Positions 21,320 to 33,842 of a stretch of 64,000 nucleotides of DNA are shown here, in pieces. The notes below the pieces were generated by a model, which searched no databases, was not told the DNA's origin, and was given only the letters and a program-made list of their open reading frames with translations. The first letter of the stretch is position 1. Each line of letters begins with the position of its first letter. The stretch is from Ilex aquifolium (lineage: Eukaryota > Streptophyta > Magnoliopsida > Aquifoliales > Aquifoliaceae): positions 39,384,593 to 39,448,592 of the forward strand of contig OX637392.1 of the NCBI GenBank assembly GCA_951799425.1, in the 5' to 3' direction. The position numbers and the translations under genes were made by a program.

Positions 21320-22220
21320 CGTACCCAGAGTCAACGGTGAATCAAAATCTCTAACAAATAAACCTCTTTTTATCACAAAAAAAACTAGTTATTTGACTCA
21401 AAGAAAATTTAAAGCATTCGGTATACGTGGCACAATAAATCAAGGAATTTTACAGAGCGAGAATTTTATTAAAACATAGGAATTAATCAATAAGAAGAAT
21501 CATACGTTAAAGAACAATGGATAAAAAATAAATACTATATGTTGTTGAAAGATTTACCTCTAACTTTAGTTTGGGGTTTAATAATCCATAAACATGAAAT
21601 AAAAAAATAGAAGATGAGATCTAGAATTCTCTCTCTCTCAGAAAAAAGAGTCTATATTTATACTAGCGAGGTTAGGGTCAGCCTTGGAACAAGTTCTTGC
21701 CACAAAAGGACAACATTTAAGTCAAAAACTCGTGCATCAAATCTTGGGAGTGCGTCCCCATGCGAGTACGTATCTACCCAAACTTTGAGCTCAATTTTCG
21801 CATAGTTAAAGGCTAGTTCACGAAATTTGTATAAAACACACTTTTATAACTCTTGAAGTCTTTTTTTCAATGCATCAAAAATTAGTTCAATAGGACATCA
21901 GGGTAAAAACATTATGACCAAAATGCTAAAAACGTGTCAAAACCTTATGTTCTAGAATCCTTTCAACTCTAAATGAGTTTCCTAACAATTTGGACTCTCA
22001 CAAGGATTAAATTGTTGTCTTATCTTCAGATTTTCATATTTTAATCTTGACCCTTCAATCCTTATCAAATATCTCCTTCTCAACTGTGACCTTTTCTGTA
22101 ATGTTTGTTTCTCTTGTCTTGTCCATTATTACTTTAAATCAATCAAATTACCTAAAAAATAAATCAAATAACTAGATGTTCCTTGTACCTTTTTTCCAAC
22201 TACCTTATTTTCACCTAACA
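21320..22220. other. Unassigned DNA between the palindrome and copia pol
   Basis: AT-rich. It probably includes the 3' leader of the SIRE-like element (minus strand). An LTR-like segment (21540-21987: TGTTG...CTAACA with a minus-strand TATA near 21658) lacks a TSD and does not match the element's right LTR. Confidence 0.35.
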
Positions 22221-24537
22221 TTTCTCAACCATGGATAAGGATACCTAGCTCCCTTCTAATGTCACAAAATTGATCTTCACCCAAAGATTTTATAAATATA
22301 TCCACCAATTGGTTCTCGATTCTAACAAACTCAAGTATTGCATCCCCATTTTGAGCATGGCCTCTAATGAAATGATGTCTTATTTCAATATGTTCCATTC
22401 TTGAGTGTTGTATTGGATTTTTGGTAAGATTTATGGCACTAGTGTTGTCATACCTAATTGGGATAATTGTAAATTTTAAATTAAATCTTTGAAGGTTTGC
22501 TTCATCCATAAAACATGTGCAAAACTACATCCAACCGCTATGTATTCGGCCTCAGCTGTTGGTAAGACAACTGAATTTTATTTCTTGCTAAACCAAGAAA
22601 AAGTGAGTGTCCTAAAAATTTAGAAGTTCTACTTGTGCTTTTTCTATCTACTTTGCATCCGACAAAGTCTGTATCAGAGTAACTAATAAGATCAAACTAT
22701 GAGCTCTTAGGATACCATAAACCTAAGTTGGTGGTTCCCCCTATATATCCAAAGATTCTATTAACGGCATTTAGGTTTGATTCCATAAGATTAGCTTGAA
22801 ATCTAACACATAATCACACACTAAACATTATATTGGGCCTACTAGCTGTCCAGTAAAGTAAACTACCAATCATACATCTATAAAGCTTAACATCAACATT
22901 TTTACCACTTTCATCTTTATCAAGATTTAATGAAGAACTCATTGTAGTCCCATATGGTTTTGAATTTTCGAAACTAAATTTCTTTAGCAATTCCTTAGTA
23001 TATTTGGATTGGTTTATGAAAATTCCTTATTTTTCTTACTTTATTTGTAAACCAAGAAAGAAGTTTAGTTCACCCATTAGACTCATCTCAAATTCATTAT
23101 TCATACATTTTGCAAAGTATACACAAAGATTATCATTTGTAGCACCAAATATAATGTCATCTACATATATTTGCACAACAATAATATCATCATGTATAAG
23201 CTTAATAAAAAATGTAGTGTCAACTTTACCCATTGAAAATCCATTTTCTAAGAGAAATTTGCTTAATCTTTCATACCAATATTTAGGTGCTTGTTTCAAA
23301 CCATATAATGCTTTATTAGTTTATAGACATGATTAGGATTTTGATTATCTTCAAATCCAGGAGGTTGCTCTACATACACTTATTCCATTATGTATCCATT
23401 TAAAAATGCAATTTTTACATCCATTTGATACAATTTAAAATCTTTAAAACAAGCATATACAAGCATCATCCTAATGAATTCTAATCTAGCTACAAGGGCA
23501 AAAGTTTCATCATAATCAATACCTTCTTGTTGATTATACCCTTGAGCCAACAATCTAACTTTGTTTCTAGTAATGTTACCATCTTCATCTAATTTATTTC
23601 TAAATACCTATTTAGTTCCTATAATAGTTGTCTTCTTAGGTCTAGAAACTAATTCCCATACTTTATTCCTTTCAAATTGAATTCTTCTTGCATAGCCATG
23701 ATCCATTACTCATCATGTAAGGCTTCATTTATGTTCTTTGGCAATAATTGGGTCCGATTCATCAAATACAACATGCATAGATTCTTCCACAACAAGGGTT
23801 TTTTTGTTAAACACCCTATAGGTTTTACTATGAGTTGAATACCCTAGGAATATGGCCTTATCCGACTTTGCATCAAATTGACGTAAGTGGACTTTTGTAT
23901 TAAGGAAAAAACATTTACACCCAAATACTTTAAAGTATCCTATCTTAGGTTTCTATTATTCCATAATTCATATGAGGTCTTTTTTGATTATAGGTCTAAT
24001 GAGTGCACTATTTAAGATATAGCATGAACAATGTACGACTTCCCTCCAAAAGTACTTTGGCAAATTGTATTCATTTAACGTAGTTCTACACATTTCAATT
24101 ATGGTTCTATTTTTTCACTCAACTACACTATTTTGGGGAGATGTTCTAAGAGCCAAAAATTCATGTCCATACCCTTTATCTAAACAAATTTTTTTAAATT
24201 TATGTTGGTCGAATTCTCCTCCATGGTCACTTCTAACATGTGTAATCAAATATCCTTTTTCATTTTCAAATCTTTTACAATAGTTCTTGAAAGTCTCTAT
24301 GGCATCATCTTTGTGTCTAAGACAATAAACCCATGTGTACCTAGAGTAATTGTCTACAATCATATATGCATAGATTTCGCCACCAATGCTAATTACATTT
24401 GAGGGACCAAACAAATCTATGTGGAATAAAAATTATGTTCTTGGACGTAAAAGAGCTTTTGCATTATTTTCCTAATTGACATGGTTGGCAAATTTTGTCC
24501 TTTTCAAACTTAATTTTGGGTAGGTCAACAATTAAGT
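22221..24537 (-). mobile_element. SIRE-like Ty1/copia: integrase, reverse transcriptase and RNase H remnants
   Basis: Minus-strand remnants, in the order expected for copia read right to left: integrase core (24115-24414; DNYSRYTWVY, VRSDHGGEFD), reverse transcriptase (around 22980-23650; the catalytic region VQIYVDDIIFGATN), RNase H and the end of pol (22225-22509; IPIRYDNTSAINLTKNPIQH). It belongs to the same element as the gag at 58407-59648; everything between is later insertion. It is old and broken in many places. Confidence 0.85.
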
Positions 24538-24542
24538 ATTTT

Positions 24543-26882
24543 TGTAACGCCCCAAAAACCGGGGGTCCTTAATTTAACAAAATTCGGGCAGAGTCTCCTT
24601 TGTATGGGGAGCTCTACCCAAAACACAACCTGTACAATTATACTACATTGACCACACCAGGTCCATTTATGAATAAATATTGACCACCCCGGGTCCATTT
24701 ATAAGTAAACATTGACCATACCGGGTCCATTTATCCATACTCATATAACCACATGTAATTTTTCTTTTACATTAAAACAGTCCATATGAGTTCGATTTGT
24801 AGCGCCCAAAAATCCCCCTTGGACGACATTACTATCTAAAACCATTCACATCATGAGAGCAACTAAATGGACTTCATAACAAAAGTGAATTTCATGCATC
24901 ATCCACAATATATACAACATTCCCCAAAATGATATGCCCAACTATGGCAATTACATCCAAAAACAAGTCAACTATTATCTTGCAGCGGAATAACGAAATA
25001 TTAGACTTCACATTGTCTCAAAATAAATTTCATAGTCTAGAACATAAGTGAATATAGCTCTAAACGTCCATCTCGAGATTCACGTTCCCATCTATTGGAG
25101 CTTCCCAATGTACCGGCTCATCAACTCCGAGCTCCTCCTCTAGACCATAATGATATTGTTTGTAGGGGGTGAGCACTAAGCTCTGTAGGAAAATCCTCTC
25201 AAACTCGAACAAGGTTTCGAAAGAATATAAAACAGTCGGTCTCATTTTACAAATATCATATATAACTTTTGAAGGAAAACATGGACATTTCAATGGATCT
25301 CAAGTTTACATAATAGCAATGATTAAATGAAAAGTAAAATCAATTTAAAAAAAATAACAATTCCAACGAGTTTCCATTTCCACAATAACCATTTCCACAA
25401 TAAACTCATTTCCACAATAAACCATAACCAACCATTTGCACAATAAACAATAGCCCACAATGTATCATTTCCCAAAACTATATATCAAACCACAACTTGT
25501 ATCTCAGGTATGATGTATGACATTGCATGAATAAACACATCGAGAATATCCTGGCCCACACACACACACCCAATCCTCTCAAGGATATCCAACTTTAGGA
25601 AGGGCGTATACCAATACATTGGCAGTGACGAATCCAACCCAGGAATAATATACTAACCCTCATCCTCAGTATCACATGAACGAATAGTGGTTTGGTCCTC
25701 ACAAGGCACCAACCCCACTACGAGTGGTAGGAAAAATTCAAACCCGCACGGAGTAAGAAACGCGTCTAACCCACTCTACGATACTCGGTCAACAGTCACC
25801 CATGGTCATCCAAACATCCACAAGAGATACAACACCAACCAATTTCTCAAATCACAAGTAAATCAAAAACCCCCAATTTCATAGGTATTTTTCCAATATA
25901 ACATTTCAAGAAAAATAAGCAAGAGATCATCAAAAGATATACTTTTATTGTTCCAAATAAAGCACTAAGGTTTTTGAATCAAGAACAAAAGAATATCAAG
26001 AATAAAAATCCATCTTTCTCAAAAACTAGGTTTTGACATCAAGAACATGAATTTTCATGGCTATCAATCCATAACTTCAATCAAAACATGGGAAGATTTG
26101 CAAGAACATCAAGAAATAAGGATTCCAATACATATATATAATTGGATAAAAAAAAATACATATATATAAGATTTAGAGTCAAAACATGTATATATATAAG
26201 CCCTAGCATCAATGAACAAGAGTGGAAGAAACCCCTACCTAGAAATCAAAATTCCAAGCTTAATCTCCAAGCTTCTCAAGCCAAGCCCAAGCCCTAGAAC
26301 CCTTCTTCCCTCTTCTTCTTTCTTTCTCTCCCTAGTTCTAAGATGGGTGAAGGAGTTTTTGGGCGAGAGATGTGAGAAAAAATGGAAGAAAAGGGGCTGA
26401 AATCTGGATTTAAACCCAGCAGTCCCGATTTTTACTGTTCATGAGCTGATTTGGATTTGGGTTGATCCATATGACTATCCTAAGGTTTTTCGACGTTCTG
26501 GATTCATTTTTAATGTTATTTTAACCTAAAAACATTTAGTTTTATGATTTATCTCAAAACTAAAGTAAATTTACACTCGAAACACTAAAATTACTATTTT
26601 ATTCATCCGAACCGCTATATGTGCTAAACGACTATTCCAAGTTTTTCGGATCTCCCAGGTTCAATGATAATATTATTTTGACCTAAAAAAAAATTCATAT
26701 TTTTACGTAGTTACCCTTATTAACCTTAAACACCTCCAAAAATTAAGTTTCACAATCAATTTGCCTCCCTAGTATTTATTCCTACTATTACAATCTATAG
26801 GGTTCATGCATACCTCATCACCGATATTAGCATTTCAAAAATAATTACTTGCTATATAAAGATAAGAGTGTGGGGGTTTAAA
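24543..26882 (-). mobile_element. Solo LTR A (Ty3/gypsy, probably Tekay/Del chromovirus type)
   Basis: Starts TGTAACGCCCC and ends GTGGGGGTTTA on the plus strand. The TSD is ATTTT (24538-24542 and 26883-26887). There is no internal domain, so it is a solo LTR of 2.34 kb. It is homologous to 44001-46668 and, in opposite orientation, to 27016-32066. It interrupts copia pol. The family name is inferred from end motifs. Confidence 0.8.
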
Positions 26883-26887
26883 ATTTT

Positions 26888-27015
26888 ATAACAAGTTTAG
26901 ATTGTGTGTCCATGCTACAATGTCCTAGTCTTCTATACCAAAGCCAAGAATCATCTTTAACAACAGATAGACATTTCGCATTTTGATCAAAAAAGTCATC
27001 TAGGTCAACTAAATA
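26888..27015 (-). mobile_element. SIRE-like copia pol fragment (integrase N-terminal region)
   Basis: Minus-strand translation gives VVKDDSWLW and RRLGH words of the GAG-pre-integrase region, between two solo LTRs. It is collinear with the copia fragments on either side. Confidence 0.75.
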
Positions 27016-27504
27016 TGTAACACCCCGTATTTTTCTTTTATATATGTATATAGATATATAATAAATAATTGTGGTAAAAATGTAGAAATATGTGTTGGAA
27101 AGGTTTGTGATGGATTTGGTTGGCTTAGGAATGGATTGGAAAGTTTAAGTTTCGAAGGTGTGTAAACTTGAGAAGAGGGATTATGGAAGTTTCTAAATAT
27201 TTTTAGGTCAAAATAAGGTGTCCATTGAATCCGGAAGGTCAAACAACCTTGGGAGAGGTAATATGAGGTGTATTGGAAGTTAGGAAGTATTCCGGAGTGA
27301 AAACACACTTAGAGAAAATTTGGGTAAAAAGGAGTTGGGACACCTTTTAGTATTTTGGTCATAACGTTTTATCCTTAAGTCCAATTATCTGAAATTTGGA
27401 CAGTAGATAGTAGACATCTAGGGCTACAAAAGTGTATTTCATGAAAATTTTCCAATTCGACCTCTAAATGGGTCAAAAATTCCCTGGAAGTCGAAGCAGC
27501 TGAA

Positions 27505-27632
27505 GTGTACCGGTACACAGTACCGGTACGATACCGTACCGGTACGATACCGTACCGGTACGCTCGAACCAGTGGCTTAACCGTACCGGTACCATACCGT
27601 ACCGGTACCGCATACCGGTACTCTTTCTCTGA
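27505..27632. repeat. GTACCGGTAC palindrome cluster in solo LTR B
   Basis: About six perfect 10-bp palindromes GTACCGGTAC and one near copy, linked by GATACC or CATACC spacers, a few tens of bases upstream of a TTTAAA promoter-like word. Confidence 0.85.
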
Positions 27633-28377
27633 CGCTCGCCGAACAGTAAAAGTCGGGATTTGACCATTTAAAACACCCATTTCCACTACATTTTACCCCA
27701 TTCTTACATTCCACTCTCACCCTAAACATATTAGAACCCTAGGAGGAGATAAAGGAGGAGAAAGAAACATAAGGTTAAAGGGTGATTCAAGGATCAAACC
27801 CTAGAGTTTTCAAGAACATCAAGGTAGGGGTTTTCTTCCATTCTTGTTCATTGATGTTAGGGTTATTATATATATATATATATGTTTTGACTCCTAATCA
27901 TATGTATTTGCTAGGGGTTCATTGTTTCTTGGTTCTCTTGCAATTGTTAACATGTTTTACATAAAGTTAGGGTTGTATATAGGCCTGTCAAAATATAACA
28001 CGACACGATTAACCGACACGATTAACCGCGGATTAAACGGGTTTGGGTGAGACCTTAACGGGTTCGCGTGTTAAACGGGTCAACCCGTTTAACACGTTTA
28101 ATAAACGTGTCGTGTTCGGGTTAGACATGTTCAATCCGTTTAACCCGTTTAAATAAAATTAATAAATTAATAATTTTTAAAAAATAAATAACCAATTTTT
28201 TTTTTTTTTTTAATAACAGCCACATAGAAAATATATAAAGCTATTTTTTCTTAACCCTAACCTAATTTTGCATATTCTTGAACAGTTGAACGGCTGAAGC
28301 TCTGTTCAGCTATTGCGCCTCCAAGCCCTCCAGTCCAGTCCAGTCCACTCTTTTGCTCCTCTCTCTTTCTGTCTTTC

Positions 28378-28407
28378 TTTCTCTCTCTCTCTCTCTCTCT
28401 CCCTCTC
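28378..28407. repeat. CT microsatellite in the hAT leader
   Basis: A CT-rich run followed by repeated GCGAGTT words (28411-28440). Confidence 0.8.
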
Positions 28408-29894
28408 TCTGCGAGCTGCGAGTTGCGAGTTGCGAGTTGCGATCTGAGTTAGATCTATGAATCTTCGAGCAGATATGTGTTAGATCTGAGTTGATCTTTG
28501 AGCAAATCTTCGAGCCAAGACTTCGAGTCAAGACTGCGAGTAGGTAAATCTTCGACAACTTAGGCTTAGTCCTGATTTGATTATTTCGGATTAGAAAACA
28601 AATTGTAAATGCTGTGTTAGAAGTATACTCCATTACTGAAGTCTTCTTGTGGTTGTTTAATATTTAGGATAAAGCTGGTAACAATACCTTGTTCCATGAT
28701 TAACCAGGAAACGATAATTTGCCTAATAGCTTGCATCTATTTCACTTTTTATTTTTATTTTTGGTTTGATTTTTGTTTGGTTTTCTCTTTGTTTTTTCCT
28801 TTTGGGGGTGCTGGGGGTGGGGAAGTATTTTGGAGGCTCAATAATTACGAAGAGGTTTTTGGACATACGAGTTCTACATTTTGGTGGGGTTAACTGCAAA
28901 TAAGTGGGACTACTGTCATAGGAAATATGGTCCTGTGTTGTGAGTTGGATATAAATTGGAATTTTGAACTGCTGTTTGAAGTAGAGAGACTCTTATTTGC
29001 CGGCAATTCTTGATGTGTTTATGTAGGTGCCAGTTAGAGTAGCAAAGGAAACTGATCTGCGTCTACTGTGCAACCGCTAAGATTTGAATTTGGTAATTAT
29101 GGTGTCATTGTGGAGGATGTTGCCTTTATACAAAATTTCCAGCATAGTTGTATAAGAAGCCACAGTGAACTTGAAGGGGGTGAATGGGTAGATTTTTTGG
29201 TCACTGTGCAATGTTGGCCATTCAACACTCTTTTAAGGTGGTTTTGAAATCTTTGGCTCTTTAAAAGCGTCTTATATTAGTTTTCGTTTTGAAACCACAT
29301 TTTTATCCACGGTTGCATCTTCTTAAGATGGGGTAATAAATATACATTACTATCACAAGGAAGACACAGTTAGCTTATTCAATGTACATATGTGCTGTCA
29401 TACTAGAAATTTGCAAGACTTGGAAAATGGCTACAATATTTTTGGCCTTCAAATGATCCAATCTTCTTCTCTATTATTTTCAATTCTTACTGGCTCATAT
29501 TATTTTCTGATAATCTTATAAGATTAATGTTTTATTTATTTCTAAATCTTCTCGAAAAGGTACTTCTAAATTTTCACCAACATAAAACGATTTCATAATT
29601 ATATTTAAGCTCGAAAATGCTATAGTCCTGAACACCAACTCCTACAGTCCATTTAGACTCAGAGAATGAACCAAATTACAACTATGATAAGTTGACTCTT
29701 TTCCTATAGTCCATTTGACTCTTTTCCTGTAATTGCTTTATGTTTGAGGACTTAAGAATCTTCTCTTTATCATACTACTTTACTATATTATTGATAACAT
29801 TCTGGGTCTTTTAGTTATTTATTTAATCAAGCTTACATTGTTTATTAGGATATATTAACATCCTATTTACTGTTTATTTTTTTGTCTTAAACAG

Positions 29895-30002
29895 ATGGAT
29901 TCTTTCGATCACAATATTATAATTTCTGATGAAGAAGATCAAGTTGGGCATGAATCTAATGTAGCTGCAACTCCAACAACACAGACATCAACTGGTGTAG
30001 GA
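29895..30002 (+). pseudogene. N-terminal remnant of a hAT transposase
   Basis: An acidic start (MDSFDHNIIISDEEDQVGHE) and a Thr/Pro-rich stretch, as in many plant hAT transposases before the BED zinc finger. After about 35 residues the frame becomes unrelated sequence with a GVGHGNLVLI/CVGHGNLVVE tandem duplication. It is preceded by an AG acceptor, so it probably was exon 2 after a leader intron. Truncated, not functional. Confidence 0.45.
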
Positions 30003-31559
30003 CATGGGAATTTAGTTTTAATTTGTGTAGGACATGGGAATTTAGTTGTTGAATCTGCTCGTTGCTCGTTGTCGTGGAGGTGGAGATTTTGTGAATTATG
30101 GAATTTGTGGTTGTTTGAGATTGTTATTTGGTGTAATTTTGGAACTTGTGGTTATTTGGGATTTTTATTTGATGCAATTGTATTATTTCGGATTGTATTT
30201 ATGATTTGTAATATGGTTGTTGGTGGAATTTGATTATTTTGGATTGTAGTTTGTACTTTTTAATATGGTGTGGTATCTTTAAATATCACATTTATTTGTG
30301 TTAGTTTGTTAGTTTTATAAAATTATATAGCATTTTTAAATAAACAGGTAAATGGGTTAAGCGGGTGGTTTACCGTGTTAAATGGGTCAAATGAGTGATA
30401 AACAGGTAAATGGGTTAAACGAGTGGTTTACTGTGTTAACCCGACCCAACTAACCCGACTCGTTTAAAATTAGGCGTGTTAAACGATTCGTGTCGTGTTA
30501 CCCGTTTATTAAACGGTTCGTGTTCGTGTTTCGATTTTTTACCCGTTTATTAAACGTGTCGTGTACGGGTTTATACGTTTTTCACCCGTCACCCGTTTAA
30601 CCCGACACGTAACAGTTTAACCCGACACGTTTGACACCCCTAGTTGTATACCCATGAAACTTCTTTTGTTTGAAAAACCCTAGTTTTCAAGAGTGATGGG
30701 TTTTCCTTTGTAACTCTTCCTTTATTCTTGATTTCAAAATCATAGTGTTTTGTGTTGAGTAATAAAATGATATTTTTTTTGTGATCTCTTGCATTTTTCT
30801 TGGTTGATTATTGAAAATGGCACATGCTTAATTTGGGAAATTTTGGGATATGCTTGTACAATGAGAAATTGTGGATTTTGTAATTATTGGGAATTGTTGG
30901 TGAATTGAGAATATTTTGGTTTCCTCATTGGTATGGTTGTTGTGATGGACTTGGATTGCCTTCGAGAGATGCCGTAGAGTGTTAGAGGTTAGTCTATCCC
31001 AGTGGGGGTGAGATGGTTTCCTAACACTTGTAGTGGGTTGTCATTTGGTAATGCGACCACTATCGTTCACTGGAGTTCGAACAAGGGATGGTATACTTTT
31101 CCTGGGTAGGGACTCGTCACTGCCATTGGGATGGTAGACGCCCTTTCCTAAAGTGTTTGTGATTGTGATTGTGATTGGTGGACTAGGTATAATCGTTGGG
31201 TAGATTCATGAGAAACAATCAACATACATGTTACGGGGATGAACCAATATAAATAGGATGATGGTTTGGACCGCCTTGACCGGTGCATTGGGATGAGACA
31301 ATGCATCGGAAGGCGCCCTTCCTAAATGGTTTATATTTTGGAAAAATGAATATGTATTGGATCTTGGTTTCTTTTACTGTTCATTAAAATTACTGTTGCT
31401 ACTTAAACTTGAGATCCATTCTAAAATGTTCCTGTTTTACTTCAAAGATTATATATGCTATTTGTGAAATGAGACCGGCCATTTTTATATGCTTTTATAA
31501 ACCTTGTACGAGTTTGGGAGGAATGTTGCTACAGAGCTTAGTGCTCACCCCCTACAAAC

Positions 31560-31663
31560 AACATATTTCAGGTCTTTGTCTAGAGGAGGAGCTCGGAACT
31601 GACGAGCCGGGACATTGGGAAGCTCCCATAGAAGGGAACGTAGATCCCGAGATGGACCTGTAG
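31560..31663 (+). other. Conserved short reading frame inside the LTR
   Basis: Reads EEELGTDEPGHWEAPIEGNV then DPEMDL and a stop. Solo LTR A has a matching frame on the minus strand near 25060-25150 (EEELGVDEPVHWEAPIDGNV). A similar word series occurs in the third solo LTR near 44465-44545. Function unknown. Confidence 0.45.
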
Positions 31664-32071
31664 AGACATACCTTCTTCTGTAATAGACTTGAGAATTTAT
31701 TTTGAAATCATGTGAAGTTTAGTTTTCTTTTGTTATTCCGCTGCTAAGTTACGTTTGATCATTTGAGATGTAAATGCCATAGCTTGGCTTATTCTTTTGG
31801 GATGATATTTTCTATTGTGATAAACTAGGGAGTTCCTTTTGAAGCAATGTAAAGTCTAACTTTATTTTTATGTTTCCGCTGCCAAGTGTAATTTAATTCT
31901 TTTGGGATGTAGATGCCATTGTTTGACATATTCTTTTGGGATGATGTTGTAAATTATATGGATGACTTTATTAAATTCCTTTTAATTATGGATCTTATTA
32001 GTTGCTCTCATGGTATAAATGGTTTTAGAATGTAATGCCGTCCAGGGTGTGTTTTGGGGTGTTACAAAATA

Positions 32072-32161
32072 TACGTTTTTTATTCTCTTAGCAATAAATA
32101 GCATGCAATTGTCAATCATGCTTTCAACTTTATAAGTATTAGCCTAAGAAACAACTCTATC
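32072..32161 (-). mobile_element. SIRE-like copia pol fragment
   Basis: Minus-strand translation gives a short SCF/ANTYKVESMIDN-type stretch of the region between protease and integrase. It is collinear with the copia pieces at 26888-27015 and 57827 onward. Confidence 0.6.
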
Positions 32162-32166
32162 ACCTC

Positions 32167-33657
32167 TGTTGAGTACATAATTTTGCATTATCTTATGCCT
32201 TAAACTAATAATCTTAGTGTTACTTATTAATTATATATTTTATTTTGGTCGATTTTATATTTTATTAGTAAATTGTGTGTTTGCAGGTAAACTGGGCAAA
32301 GAAGTGATGATTTGGACTCAATTTGATGTCATAGAAAGCTTTGCAACGGAATGGAATCGAAGTAGCAGCCATTGAAACAAAAATTCAGAAAAAGAATAGT
32401 TGAACTGGTAGGAGTTGTACTGGTTTAACAAGAAGTAGACAGGCTTGTACCAGTTCATTGAAAATATTGTACCAATTCATTCAAAATAGAAAGTTTTCTA
32501 CTAGTTCGTTACTGTTTTTTCTACTGGTAGATCTTGGATAGAAAGTGTTGTATCGGTTCATACTTTGCTATTGTACTGGTTCATTAGAGCTAAAGTTCAA
32601 CGAGGAGTCTTGTTCAAGACTTTGACTAGCCAAATCTTAGAGATATTTTTGAAGAATTTCTAGGAATGGGAGAGAGACGTAAAGAATGAAGGAAAGTATA
32701 TCTTCGTATCTCTCTCTCTCTACCTTTTCTTTTTTAAGCCAGAAAAAGGGATGATCCTAGCATTCTCTTCTTCATCTCCTTTTAATGTTTTCTTCTAGGG
32801 GAGCTCTTCTAGTAACTTTTTTCGAGGGCTCTTCTTCATCTTTTTTCTTCTAGGGTTTATTTTTCATTTCTTTTTCAACAAAGCATAGAGTAGGTTTTAT
32901 TTTCTTGTCTTCTTGTTTACTTTAATTGCAGAGTACTTTCAATTTCTTGTTTACATTAATCTTTCGTCCTTGTTTAGATACGAAGTATTGAATTTAATTT
33001 CACTTTTCAACATTAGTTTTTTTTTCTTTTCAATTGTTATGTCTTTCATATTTGTTTTTAATTTCATATGAACTATGTGTGAGTAGTTTAGTTTTGATAT
33101 AATCGGAGAAGAGATTCTCATCCATGAATGATTGATTTTGACCTAGATAGGGTTTTAACACTTAGTGTTATTTTGTTGCTTGAAACAACTATTTGTATGC
33201 ATAGTTAATTTGTAAACATCTTTGATTATCAGTAGACAACTGAATTTGGTACGGGTAATTTTTAGAGTCCCTGCAATCAATATGGTACCAATTCTTTCAT
33301 AAATTAGTTCTGTCATCAAAGTACATATTTTTTCAATTCTGAACTTTATTGAATATTCTCCATCTAAGTGAGTTTGATTACAATCGTGGATGAGTTATAA
33401 ATTGGGTAAAAATTCTTATTAAAGGTGGGATGAAATCTGAAGATTATCCGGTTTATTTTAATATTATTTCTTAGTTTTTACCCATCTTCATCATCTTTGA
33501 AAATCAAAAGATTTTTGTTTTAGTTTAAATCATATCACCATTTGAATTTGTCCTTATTTCCTTATGGAGACAACCTCAATATTTTTTGAGTTATTATATG
33601 ATTAATTTTCTTACGCTTGGGAAGTAGCTTCAAATTTACCACTTTTAAGAACAAGTA
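32167..33657 (+). repeat. 5' LTR of the Athila-like element
   Basis: Starts TGTTGAGTACATAATTTTGC. At 32405-32590 it carries seven variants of a TTGTACTGGTTCA word. It ends AAGAACAAGTA, followed after three bases by the PBS. Confidence 0.8.
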
Positions 33658-33659
33658 TT

Positions 33660-33680
33660 TTTGGCGTCGTAGCCGGGAAA
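33660..33680 (+). promoter_or_regulatory. tRNA-Asp-type primer-binding site
   Basis: TTGGCGTCGTAGCCGGGAAA, a slightly diverged form of the TGGCGCCGTTGCCGGGGA site used by Athila/Tat-type plant gypsy elements. Confidence 0.75.
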
Positions 33681-33842
33681 AACAAGAGGTACAAATTTAA
33701 AAGGTGATTCAAATCAACGATAGGTAAGTTTTGTAATTTTCTTGACAAGTCCAGGTACGTTGTTATGTTATATTTTTTTTAGTGAATAGTTGTTTTGTTT
33801 TACATTTTTGTATAAAAAAATTCTTATGATTTTTCTAATTTA

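Larger units (their letters stand above)
27980..30642 (+). mobile_element. hAT-like DNA transposon, internally deleted
   Basis: The left end TAGGCCTGTCAAA pairs with a right end that reads TAGGGGTGTCAAA on the opposite strand. The 8-bp TSD is GTTGTATA (27972-27979 and 30643-30650). Subterminal regions carry many AACCCGTTTAA and AACGGGTT words. A CT-rich leader (28360-28410) and an ATG at 29895 beginning MDSFDHNIIISDEED resemble the start of hAT transposases. The BED finger, dimerisation domain and catalytic region are missing, so it is a non-autonomous deletion derivative. Confidence 0.85.
27016..32066 (+). mobile_element. Solo LTR B with nested hAT transposon
   Basis: Starts TGTAACACCCCG and ends GGGGTGTTACA. 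The TSD is AAATA (27011-27015 and 32067-32071). Without the hAT element it is about 2.38 kb, the same size as its relatives A and 44001-46668, but in the opposite orientation. A GTACCGGTAC palindrome cluster (about 27509-27632) lies at a point where the two relatives have none. Confidence 0.8.
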
